NCBI RefSeq assembly: GCF_007859915.1
Contig: NZ_SJPM01000007.1
Coordinates: 1-64,000 of the forward strand
DNA: 64,000 nt
Direction: 5' to 3'
Source of the DNA: Neorhodopirellula pilleata
Lineage (GTDB): Bacteria; Planctomycetota; Planctomycetia; Pirellulales; Pirellulaceae
Below, piece after piece: positions 28,375 to 37,041 of this stretch. The position numbers and the translations under genes are program-made. The notes under the pieces are model-generated. The model saw only the letters and a list, made by a program, of their open reading frames with translations. It ran no database searches and had not been told where the DNA came from. Each line of letters opens with the position of its first letter. Within the stretch, counting starts at the first letter, position 1.

Positions 28375-28429
28375 ATCGTGGCACGGCGGTCCCCGCCGTG
28401 TATCACGGTGGGGACCACCGTGCCACGAT
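28375..28429. repeat. Palindromic repeat family D (GTGGCACGG hairpin)
   Basis: 26-bp arms ATCGTGGCACGGCGGTCCCC (and on) and the near-perfect reverse complement, with a 3-base loop TAT and a few compensated mismatches. It lies between convergent genes and could act as a transcription stop, but it lacks a T-run. Confidence 0.75.
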
Positions 28430-28493
28430 GATAGGCACCCGAAAATCTTGTTGGAACAAAGCACTAGCTTTTGCGATTTGCCCGCTTGAAGCT

Positions 28494-31400
28494 TTACGGG
28501 GATGTAACGAACTCTTTGGGGAGTTCGTACTTGCCTTTGGACGCTTCCCGGGTCGTGACCAAAATCTTCGTTTCGTCGCCTTGACCAACGACCACCCATA
28601 CAAGCGCCTGTTTAGGATCGGCCGGGCCGGTGGCGGTTTTGTCTGGGTTCGCGCCGAGCACCAAGTCGGTCAAAACCGTTCGCAGCGGAACGTCGGTTTT
28701 GGAGAAGTTACGGACCTGCTGGTTTTGAGTGATTCCCATCAGTTGCAGATCGCCACCGATGATCTCCACCGGTGGCATCTTATTACCCTCGGGTAGTTCT
28801 TGGGAAAACTCGCTGATGATGGTATCGACCGCGAATTGCAACGACTCTTGGCCGAACGAAATCGACATCGGACGGTTGAGCATCTGTTCGATCGTCAACT
28901 TTTCGGTCGGTGCCGGCCCCGTTGCTGCTGCGCTCGTTGCAGTCGTGTTGGACGCGAGCAGCGTGGCCAAAGTGATCTGTGGCAATGCCATCGGCGGCAA
29001 ATAAGTATTGAAAATCACGTCGCGTTCAAAGATCATCGAACGCGTTTGATCATCAGCGAACGCCCACATCGTCGGCAAGCGAGAGGCGAGCAAACGCCAA
29101 GACGGATCGATCTCGCGCGTTACCAAGAAATCGTCGGCGGACGTCGGCGCCCCATCGAGTCGTTCGGCGATCTTGGTCCGCAGAGCGACCGGATTGAGGC
29201 CCGGCGCGGTACTCAATCTCGCTTCCACATACGTGGCTTGGTCCTTCGAAAGGGCGACCCGCAATAAAATGCCGCCGCATTCGGGGATCAACGCACCGCG
29301 AATCCAGTCTAATAGCGGCGGGGCTAATCCCGACACCCAACCACGCGCGTCGGCAACTAAGAAGTTAGGTTGGGTCATCAACGCGATCGCGTCGCTCGGT
29401 TCGGCATGGTTCCACAATTCCTCCAGTTGACGAGGTAGTAGCACCCGAGAACCTTCGACTTCGGCGACTTCCGTGATTTGGTCGATCGTTCCGACCGCGA
29501 ACGCCGTGACTTGACGTTCGCCACCGGCCTCCTCATCGACGGCGTTGGGGTAGTAGGCGAATCCATCGGGTTCTTCGCTGGCAAACAAGGTTACGCCGTC
29601 TTTGCCGCGAGCTTGGGATACTTTCCAGGCCTCGGTCAGTTCCTCGAGCGGTCGAGGTTCCTTCAAATGCACCGCCAACGCCACCTCCGGAATGCCATCG
29701 GTTCCCGGAAACCAAGCCATCGCGATCAGCCGAACCGAATCCAACGGGACAACGATCCGCTTTTGAAGAGCGTCGAGCAAAGGGGCAATTTCCGGATCAA
29801 ACGTGTCTCGCAATCCTGTTGCGACCAAATTGGGGTAATCGATCGTCACGATCGCCGCAGGACCGGGAGGCAACAAGATCGTCGGCGGCAGTCGATTCGG
29901 ATCGGTTGTTGCCGCATCAGCGAGGGCCGACGGAGGAGCCCACAGCATCGAGTCGTCTTGAAACACTTCGATCGAATCGGAAGCGGCATCCGTTGTCGTC
30001 GCAGCCTTCGGAGGCGTCGGTGGTACGCTCGATCGTGGCGTGGCGGGTCTTGGCGTGGCGTGGCGGGGCGTCGGCGATCCGGTGACTGATGGAATGACGG
30101 CGGGGATCGGCGGCCGAATCCGTTTGGCGACCGGACGCGGTGCATTGGGATCGTGCAGCGCATTGGCCACGATCAATAAGAAGATCGGGATCCACAGGCT
30201 GTGCAAGACGTACCAGGTCGTGCGCCGTCGACCCGAGCGGCGGCGGGGTGCCGGCTCAATCCATGGCGATGACTCGGAGGGGGTCGCCGGTTCCGCAGTT
30301 TTCGCAGCGGTTTGATGGGAGGGTGTTGGTGCCGTAACGCGGTCGGTCGCCGGGGTCCCTTCGTCTGGAGGCATCGTCACGGCTACCGGCACCGGACTCG
30401 GTTTGGTGGCAACCGGAGCGGTTGGTTCGGACGGCGTGGCGGGGACCGGAACGGAGGCCGGAGCAGGTTTGGGAGCGGGCTTAGGTTTGGGCTCGGCCTT
30501 CGGTTTCAAATCCGCTTTTGGTTCCGGCTTGGGATTTGGTTCGGGGTTCCGAGCGGGTTCGGGTTTAAGTTTGGGTTTAAGTTCGGGTTTAAGTTTTTCG
30601 GGAGCCGGGGTTGAAACTGGAGCTGGGGGCGGGGCGGTAGCTGATAACGCTGCGATGAATTGGTCGATCGTGGCAAATCGTTGGGAGGGGTCCTTGGCCA
30701 TCGTGTAGGCGAGCACGCGGAACATGGGATCGCCGGCGGCGCCTTGAGCGACCGCGCTGGCCAACTCGGGTGGATCAAAATGGAGTTGGCGGGAGCGGAT
30801 TTGATCCTCCTTGGCGGCCGCAAAGGCGTGCGAGCCGGTCCGCAATCGGTACGCGAGGCAACCCAGCGAGTACAGGACGCTGCGTTGATCGACGTCACCT
30901 GCTACGTCATCGGCGAGTCGTTCCGGAGGCGTGTATAGGAACCGCGACTCGGTCACGCGAATCGAATGGGGGAAATCAAAAACGCCTTGCGAGAGCAGGT
31001 CCACCGGGTCGATCCAAACCAACGGTTGATCCGGATTACCGATCCAAATTCGGTCTGCCGATGCGACCGGAAACACGCGGCCGGGTTGTTTGGCGAATTC
31101 CCAAGCGACGGGAGCGAGGCGACGAATCAACTCCACGATCCGCTCGATCGGCCACTTCGACGTTTTCTTCAGAGAATCAGCCAAGACCGGACCGCGAGGC
31201 AGGGGCGCAAACAGACCGATCGTATCGACAGATTCGCCGATCGGAATCGAAACCTTGCGGTGCCCCAAGGGTCCACCGGCCAGCCCCATCATTTCAAACG
31301 CGGGAAGCCCGGGGACCGACTGGGCCGCGAGACTCCTCAATCGATCGCCGTCTTGGGCGTTAAGTCGAGAAGGCACGATTTGCAAAACCAAACCGGGGAT

Positions 31401-31769
31401 GGGTTCGGATGATGGGCCGGTTGCCCCTGGTTGACCGGCGTCACGGGTGACGGCCAACCAATGCGGAAACGGCTCGGGCGGCGTTTCGCCGGACTGAGTA
31501 AGCGGTGCGATCCGCATTTTCGGAAACCGAACCGAATTTTTTGGGTCGTCCGAGCCGACGATGTCCGGCGATCCATGGATCAGGCTGGATGCTTGAAAGG
31601 GTAGCAATCGTTTGGTTGCGATGCACCATTTTGCGAGCTTCAACGGATCCGACGGGGGCGTTCCCTGATGATCTTGGGCATATTGGGCCGCCCAAAGGCG
31701 CGGCGTAGCCGGATCGGCCAGTCCGCTGGTGATCAATCGTTTCCAGAAATCGACGAGGCTGACGGGCAT
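28494..31769 (-). CDS. Membrane pseudokinase with exported-side C-terminal domain
   Basis: 1091 residues from the Met at 31769. The N-terminal half has the C-lobe of a Ser/Thr kinase (YTPPERLADDVAGDVDQRSVLYSLGCLAYRLRTG), but the HRDLKxxN and DFG positions are degenerate (RVFPVASADRIWIG, then VWIDPVD), so catalysis is unlikely. A Pro/Lys/Glu-rich linker (PKPEPKADLKPKAEPKPKP) precedes one transmembrane helix (SLWIPIFLLIVANAL), then about 500 residues outside the membrane. The layout matches planctomycete receptor-like kinases, here as a pseudokinase. Partners are unknown. It is divergent from glgA. Confidence 0.8.
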   Translation of the reverse strand: MPVSLVDFWKRLITSGLADPATPRLWAAQYAQDHQGTPPSDPLKLAKWCIATKRLLPFQASSLIHGSPDIVGSDDPKNSVRFPKMRIAPLTQSGETPPEPFPHWLAVTRDAGQPGATGPSSEPIPGLVLQIVPSRLNAQDGDRLRSLAAQSVPGLPAFEMMGLAGGPLGHRKVSIPIGESVDTIGLFAPLPRGPVLADSLKKTSKWPIERIVELIRRLAPVAWEFAKQPGRVFPVASADRIWIGNPDQPLVWIDPVDLLSQGVFDFPHSIRVTESRFLYTPPERLADDVAGDVDQRSVLYSLGCLAYRLRTGSHAFAAAKEDQIRSRQLHFDPPELASAVAQGAAGDPMFRVLAYTMAKDPSQRFATIDQFIAALSATAPPPAPVSTPAPEKLKPELKPKLKPEPARNPEPNPKPEPKADLKPKAEPKPKPAPKPAPASVPVPATPSEPTAPVATKPSPVPVAVTMPPDEGTPATDRVTAPTPSHQTAAKTAEPATPSESSPWIEPAPRRRSGRRRTTWYVLHSLWIPIFLLIVANALHDPNAPRPVAKRIRPPIPAVIPSVTGSPTPRHATPRPATPRSSVPPTPPKAATTTDAASDSIEVFQDDSMLWAPPSALADAATTDPNRLPPTILLPPGPAAIVTIDYPNLVATGLRDTFDPEIAPLLDALQKRIVVPLDSVRLIAMAWFPGTDGIPEVALAVHLKEPRPLEELTEAWKVSQARGKDGVTLFASEEPDGFAYYPNAVDEEAGGERQVTAFAVGTIDQITEVAEVEGSRVLLPRQLEELWNHAEPSDAIALMTQPNFLVADARGWVSGLAPPLLDWIRGALIPECGGILLRVALSKDQATYVEARLSTAPGLNPVALRTKIAERLDGAPTSADDFLVTREIDPSWRLLASRLPTMWAFADDQTRSMIFERDVIFNTYLPPMALPQITLATLLASNTTATSAAATGPAPTEKLTIEQMLNRPMSISFGQESLQFAVDTIISEFSQELPEGNKMPPVEIIGGDLQLMGITQNQQVRNFSKTDVPLRTVLTDLVLGANPDKTATGPADPKQALVWVVVGQGDETKILVTTREASKGKYELPKEFVTSP

Positions 31770-31885
31770 GAAAAGCCAATTGAAACGAATACAAGGACCA
31801 CAAAGGAACATCGGCGGCAAAATTCACGACCCAGTCTATTTCGTCGTGGCCGAATATCCCAACCTATCTTCTCTTAATCTATTGT

Positions 31886-33610
31886 GTGCTACGAGATGAA
31901 GGGACGCCCCTAAAATCATTTCATGAAACACACATTGCCTCGCGTTCCGAACCACACCTTGACTCGAACCGCAATCAGCTGAGTGAACCCTTGAATATCG
32001 TTTATCTGACTACCGAAGCGGTACCGTTTGCCAAGACGGGGGGGTTGGCCGATGTGTGCGGTACTCTGCCCAGTGTCGTGGCTGCCGCAGGGCACCGATG
32101 CGCGATCATCATGCCGGCGTTTGATTCGATCTATCGAACCGAAATTCCGATCGAGCCGACCGACGTGAGTTTCGCGATTCAAATGAGCAAGGACAAACTC
32201 GTCGGCGGCCGGTTGCTGCGCAGTCGTCTGCCGTGCGGGACCGTGCCAGTGTTCTTCGTCGACCAACCGCAGTATTTCGGTCGGCCAAACTTGTACGGCG
32301 ACGCCTCGGGTGACTATCCCGATAATGCCGAACGATTCATTTTCTTTTGCCGGGCGGCGATCGAAATCATGAAACGCTTCAACGCTCCGATCGATTTGAT
32401 TCAATGCAACGATTGGCAGACCGCGATCGTGCCGGCGCTGCTGCACGCGGGCAGCGACGAGGACGGAGTGATCCCACATCAAGCCGACGACCCACAATTC
32501 AAATTGATCGACTTCGCTCCCGAAGCGGCGAGCTTCACGTCGTCGGTGAAATCGTCCAATGATGCCCCCGGCCGCGCCAACCAAGGCCGCGCACCTCGCC
32601 TTTCGGGCGACACCCCGACGATCCTTTCGATTCATAATTTGGCCTACCAGGGCGGTTTCCCGGCGGACCAGTTTCCCTGGACCGGATTATCCTGGAGCCG
32701 CTTTCGCAGCGAATCGTTTGAGTTTTATGGCAGCCTCAACTTTCTCAAGACCGGCGTCGTGACGGCTGATCAAGTCTGCACGGTCAGCCCCACCTATGCA
32801 AAAGAAATCAAAACACCGTTACACGGTTGCGGGTTGGACCCGATCTTGAGAAGTCTTGGTGATCGCGTCAGTGGTATCATCAACGGGATCGATACGGTGG
32901 TGTGGAACCCCGAAACGGATCGGCATTTGGTCCGCAATTACAACGTCGAGACATGGGGCAACAGTAAGGTCGAAAACAAGCTCGCCTTGCAAGCCGAAGT
33001 CGGTCTCCCGCAAGATCCGGACATTCCTCTGATCGGTTTGGTGGGACGTTTGGCCGATCAAAAAGGTTGGGATTTGATTTTGCCGGTCTTACGGCAACAC
33101 CTCGTTCAACACCGACCGACCCAGTGGGCGGTCTTGGGAAGCGGAAATCCCTCGATTGAGAATGAGTTGCGTTGGTTGGCCGATCAATATGATCACCAGC
33201 TCGCAGCGTACATCGGCTTCAGCGATGCGCTCGCCCACCGCATTGAGGCCGCCTCGGACCTGTTCTTGATGCCCAGTCGCTACGAACCGTGCGGATTGAA
33301 TCAGCTGTACAGTTTGCGTTACGGTACCGTCTGCGTCGTGACCGCAACGGGAGGATTGGTCGACACGATCGTCGACACAAATCCCGACACGATTGCCGAC
33401 GGAACCGCGACCGGATTCAAGATGAAATCGTACGATGCGTCGAGTTTGGACCGTTCGATCGGGGAAGCCCTCCGAATTCGATACCACGAACCGGAAATTT
33501 GGAAAAAAATTGTGACGACCGGGATGAAGTCCGACTGGTCCTGGCGGAAGAGTGCGAGCCAATACGTTGATCTCTACGCTCGAACGATTTCCCTTAAACG
33601 GCGCCACTAG
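31886..33610 (+). CDS. glgA: Glycogen synthase (ADP-glucose type)
   Basis: GT5-family synthase adding glucose from ADP-glucose to alpha-1,4-glucan. Diagnostic motifs: VYLTTEAVPFAKTGGLADV, CNDWQTAIVPALL, IHNLAYQG, LVGRLADQKGWDL and MPSRYEPCGLNQLYSLRYGTV. The start is uncertain: GTG at 31886 gives 574 residues, while TTG at 31991 begins right at the conserved LNIVYLTTE. Between NDWQTA and IHNLAYQG there is an insertion of about 45 residues absent from typical members. The gene is followed by a GalT-like gene, consistent with sugar-nucleotide and storage carbohydrate metabolism. Confidence 0.93.
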   Translation: MLRDEGTPLKSFHETHIASRSEPHLDSNRNQLSEPLNIVYLTTEAVPFAKTGGLADVCGTLPSVVAAAGHRCAIIMPAFDSIYRTEIPIEPTDVSFAIQMSKDKLVGGRLLRSRLPCGTVPVFFVDQPQYFGRPNLYGDASGDYPDNAERFIFFCRAAIEIMKRFNAPIDLIQCNDWQTAIVPALLHAGSDEDGVIPHQADDPQFKLIDFAPEAASFTSSVKSSNDAPGRANQGRAPRLSGDTPTILSIHNLAYQGGFPADQFPWTGLSWSRFRSESFEFYGSLNFLKTGVVTADQVCTVSPTYAKEIKTPLHGCGLDPILRSLGDRVSGIINGIDTVVWNPETDRHLVRNYNVETWGNSKVENKLALQAEVGLPQDPDIPLIGLVGRLADQKGWDLILPVLRQHLVQHRPTQWAVLGSGNPSIENELRWLADQYDHQLAAYIGFSDALAHRIEAASDLFLMPSRYEPCGLNQLYSLRYGTVCVVTATGGLVDTIVDTNPDTIADGTATGFKMKSYDASSLDRSIGEALRIRYHEPEIWKKIVTTGMKSDWSWRKSASQYVDLYARTISLKRRH

Positions 33611-33750
33611 ACCAGCGGTTTGGAACACGATTCGTTTCGCTAGCAATTGCCCCTGTTCATTTCCCAAATTGCCGTATATTGGGGATTGCAGCTCACCGAT
33701 CGGGGGTTGCGGAAACTCAACGCCATCACGTACATCGTCGGGAACGAATC

Positions 33751-35481
33751 ATGGCAATCTCTCGCGTCGAACTTCGAGCAGACCGCTTAAGCCGACGTCG
33801 AGATAGTCGTTCGCTGCGTGTCAGTCGTCAAACGATCGAACCGGTGGACAACCCCGCCGATACCATCGCGGGGATCGTGATCGATACCGAACCCGCCCCT
33901 CCCCATGCCCCGTCCGCCGATCGTGGTGCCACTGCGGCGACCGCTTCAGGAACCAAGGGGTATCCGAAATACCAAACGTCCGATGCGAGTGGCGCGATGG
34001 ATGAACGTTTACGTCGCGAAATGAATCTGACCCGCTCACTCAACGAAGAGAAAGATCGGGAACGGCATCAAGATCACCTGGCATCACCGCATACCAAAAA
34101 AACGATCGTCTCCTCGCCTGAAGCGACCCCGACACGACCGACTACGTCGGATAATGAGTTAGAACAACCCGTGGCGGTTGACCCGCTCATCGCGACTTCG
34201 GGTGTGTCTTTGAACGCGGAAGTTCTTTCCAGCCACGGTCCGATCGCGACGGACTCGATTCAAGCCGAAAAACGATCCGAATCATCGGTCCCCACGGCCG
34301 GACAATCGCGGATGGACTTGATCACCGGAGAATGGACGCTCTACGCGACAACCCGTTCGCAGCGTCCGGACCAATTCGCCAACATCGTAGTTAAACCACC
34401 GCTGGCAACCGATTGCCCATTTTGTTGTGGGCAAGAACATCGCACTCCCAATCCGGTCTGGTCGGCAAAGCTGGATGATGATGACGAAGAGTCGGGTGAT
34501 TGGTCGGTCCGAGTGGTTCCCAACCTGTACCCCGCCGTCACGCACGACCAGGCGTCGGTCGAAAATGCCCGCGACCGCAACAAGACCGGCGATGAAGAAT
34601 TGCCCAGTTCGGCACGTCGTCGTCGAACGATGGAAGCTGGGCGTCTTGATTCGGTGAGTTTTGGTGCTCACGCCGATGCGATCTTCAAGACATCGGTCGC
34701 CCCCCAAAGCCCTCTGCGAAAAACGGAATTGTTTCCGTGCGAACCGGCAACGGGCGGCCATGAGGTGATCATCGAATCGCCTCGACATACCGAATCCTTT
34801 AGCGAACTGAACACGGCCGAGATGGCCCTCGTCTTCGCCGCCTACGCCGAACGAATTCGACATTGGCAAACCGTCGCGGGCATCCATCACGTTAGCATCT
34901 TTAAGAATGTCGGTCGTGATGCGGGAGCGTCGTTGCAACACAGCCACAGTCAATTGATCGCGACGAGTCGTATCCCAACCGTCGTGCAGCAGGTAACCCG
35001 CCGCCTGCAGGCTCACTACGCCCGGACCGGATCGTGCCTGCAATGCGACCTTGTACGCGGCGAGATCCAAGACAAAACTCGCCTGGTCAGCCAGACCGAT
35101 TCGTTCGTCGCTTATTGCCCTTACGCGAGTCGATTCCCCTTACAGGTTCGGCTGACGTCCAAGGAACATTTGGCGTGTTTCAGCGAACTGCGTCCGAATC
35201 AATTGTCGGAGGTTTCGCGGCTCGTTTTGCGAGTGGTGCGTTGGCTCGAAGCATTGCGTCCGGGAACGGCTTACAACGTGTTGTTGCACACCTGCCCGGT
35301 GAAATTCGACGGTGACCGCCAATCCCAACACTGGGCATTGGATATCTTCCCCCGACTCTCTCGCCTCGCCGGATTCGAACTCGCCACCGGAGCGATGATC
35401 AATCCGATGTATCCCGAAACCGCCGCCAAAGCGTTCCGCGAACAAGCGCGCCTGAGCGATCCACGCTACGTCTTGCGTTGA
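33751..35481 (+). CDS. Galactose-1-phosphate uridylyltransferase-like protein with long N-terminal extension
   Basis: The C-terminal 390 residues form a GalT/HIT-type nucleotidyltransferase: RMDLITGEWTLYATTRSQRP, a CPFC zinc pair, SIFKNVGRDAGASLQHSHSQL (HxHxQ active site) and HWALDIFPRLSRLAGFELATG. The 185 or so residues before it are charged and probably disordered, and are absent from ordinary GalT (about 340 residues). The ATG at 33751 is the most reasonable start, though translation could begin later. The substrate may be galactose-1-phosphate or another hexose-1-phosphate; the neighbouring glgA fits a role in glucan metabolism. Confidence 0.8.
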   Translation: MAISRVELRADRLSRRRDSRSLRVSRQTIEPVDNPADTIAGIVIDTEPAPPHAPSADRGATAATASGTKGYPKYQTSDASGAMDERLRREMNLTRSLNEEKDRERHQDHLASPHTKKTIVSSPEATPTRPTTSDNELEQPVAVDPLIATSGVSLNAEVLSSHGPIATDSIQAEKRSESSVPTAGQSRMDLITGEWTLYATTRSQRPDQFANIVVKPPLATDCPFCCGQEHRTPNPVWSAKLDDDDEESGDWSVRVVPNLYPAVTHDQASVENARDRNKTGDEELPSSARRRRTMEAGRLDSVSFGAHADAIFKTSVAPQSPLRKTELFPCEPATGGHEVIIESPRHTESFSELNTAEMALVFAAYAERIRHWQTVAGIHHVSIFKNVGRDAGASLQHSHSQLIATSRIPTVVQQVTRRLQAHYARTGSCLQCDLVRGEIQDKTRLVSQTDSFVAYCPYASRFPLQVRLTSKEHLACFSELRPNQLSEVSRLVLRVVRWLEALRPGTAYNVLLHTCPVKFDGDRQSQHWALDIFPRLSRLAGFELATGAMINPMYPETAAKAFREQARLSDPRYVLR

Positions 35482-35497
35482 GTATACTGGGTCGCCT

Positions 35498-35752
35498 GTA
35501 GGCTGGGTCGCAGCGATAGCGAAGACCCGGCAAGATCAAAGCTACCCGCTCAACTTCTTAAGCTTAAACTTAAACGTAAACTTAAACTTAAACGTAAACG
35601 TAAACTTAAACCCTCTGCACTGCCGCCACTAATAGCGCGGCTCGAATGATCGTCGGCGTTTAGGTTTAAGTTTAAGTTTAAGTTTAAGTTTAAGTTTAAG
35701 TTCAAGCGACTCTGCCGGGTGTTCGTCGCAAAGCCTCCTCCACCCAGCCTAC
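35498..35752. repeat. Nested palindrome with telomere-like hexamer arms
   Basis: Outer arms GTAGGCTGGGT (35498-35508) and ACCCAGCCTAC (35742-35752) are perfect complements; GACCCGGCA/TGCCGGGT lie inside. Within these, about 9 units of CTTAAA or CGTAAA (35557-35611) face about 8 units of TTTAAG on the other arm (35657-35706) across a loop of about 45 bp. It fills the whole gap between the GalT-like and ThuA-like genes. Confidence 0.85.
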
Positions 35753-35791
35753 TTGTTGTTACAAACTTCCCCACGATCTGCGAAAAAAACG

Positions 35792-36817
35792 ATGCCACAT
35801 TCTTTGTACCGCTCCGCGCGGTTGGGCCTGATTGTCTTGTTGCTCATTGGCGGTTTCGGTCTGCATTTGTCCGCTAATGATTTGTTGGTTTTCGAGCCCG
35901 CCGAAAACAATACCAACGGCAAGCACATTGTCTTGATCTCCGGCGACGAAGAATATCGCAGTGAAGAATCATGCCCGATGTTGGCCAAGATTCTTTCTCA
36001 ACATCACGGCTACCGGTGCACCGTCTTGTTTGCGATCGACAAAGCCACCGGCTACATCAATCCTTACCAGATCGACAACATTCCCGGCACGTCATCGTTG
36101 GCCACCGCCGACCTGTGTATCTTGGCGACGCGGTGGCGCACGCTTCCCGACGACCAGATGCAGCCGATCTTTGAATATTTGCAGGCGGGCAAGCCGTTCA
36201 TCTCGCTGCGTACCGCGACCCACGCGTTCAAGAGCGGGCAATATGGTGGCTACGATTGGAAGAACTTCGGGCTGAACGTGATCGGCGAAAATTGGCATTC
36301 CCATCATGGCCAACACAAAGTCGAAGGCGGCCGAGGTGTCATTGTGGAAAAGAACGCCGATCATCCGATCCTGAATGACGTCAGTGACATTTACACGCCG
36401 TCGGATATTTATGGAATCGCCAACCTCGATCAAGAAGCCGCCACCGTCTTGTTGCGTGGTCAGGTGCTCAAACATCTGGATCCTGCGGCACCGCCGACCG
36501 CCGAAAAGAACGATCCGATGATGCCGTTGGCTTGGCTGAAAGACTACACCGCGCCTTCGGGGACGAAAGGGCAAGTGTTCGTCACCACAGCCGGTGCGGC
36601 GGTGGATTTTCGCAGCGAAGATTTGCGTCGTTTGATCGTCAACGCCAGTCTGTTTCTCACGGGCGAGGACGTTCCGTTGAGCGCCGAGGTTTCCTTCGTC
36701 GATCCGTTTGAGCCGTCGTTTTTTGGGTTCGTCACCGGGGAAGCCTATCTCGAGCGGCAACTCCGACCGAGTGATTTCGGTTTGGGCAAGGCGACCAGTG
36801 TGTATCCCCCGCAATAA
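35792..36817 (+). CDS. Exported ThuA-like domain protein
   Basis: 341 residues from the ATG at 35792 with a signal peptide (LIVLLLIGGFGLHLSA). The body follows the ThuA/glutamine-amidotransferase-like fold: HIVLISGDEEYRSEESCPMLAKIL, ADLCILATRWRTLPDDQM and IFEYLQAGKPFISLRTATHAF. ThuA-like domains in planctomycetes are often attached to carbohydrate utilisation. No catalytic Cys at the expected nucleophile elbow is obvious, so the activity is uncertain. Confidence 0.8.
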   Translation: MPHSLYRSARLGLIVLLLIGGFGLHLSANDLLVFEPAENNTNGKHIVLISGDEEYRSEESCPMLAKILSQHHGYRCTVLFAIDKATGYINPYQIDNIPGTSSLATADLCILATRWRTLPDDQMQPIFEYLQAGKPFISLRTATHAFKSGQYGGYDWKNFGLNVIGENWHSHHGQHKVEGGRGVIVEKNADHPILNDVSDIYTPSDIYGIANLDQEAATVLLRGQVLKHLDPAAPPTAEKNDPMMPLAWLKDYTAPSGTKGQVFVTTAGAAVDFRSEDLRRLIVNASLFLTGEDVPLSAEVSFVDPFEPSFFGFVTGEAYLERQLRPSDFGLGKATSVYPPQ

Positions 36818-37041
36818 AACAATCGGCGTGAAACTGGGGATTCACTCAAAACTTTCAAAAAGACTCAAGTTTTGCCCCATCCACTGTTCATTGGGGTTGT
36901 GATCAGCGAGGAACATCGGCGAACATCTCCGGTGCGACGCGCAACGAATGCGGTAGCGAAGCCACTCGGGAAAGGATTTCCTGGCATTCGCCTTATCTGC
37001 GTCGCACGAACCCACTCGATTCGTCCAAGGAGGGACGTAGC
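36818..37041. promoter_or_regulatory. Shine-Dalgarno deciding a GTG start
   Basis: This 224-bp gap has no gene. At 37027-37034 the sequence AAGGAGGG sits eight bases before GTG 37042, a near-perfect ribosome-binding site that fixes the start of the thioredoxin-protease gene. Confidence 0.7.

Noticed and set aside
34282..35070. 262-codon minus-strand frame within the GalT-like gene
   Set aside because: Opposite to clear GalT motifs; a shadow frame.
35557..35706. Hexamer arrays as a CRISPR or telomere
   Set aside because: No spacers, units of six bases only, and arrays are internal and opposed; neither system fits.
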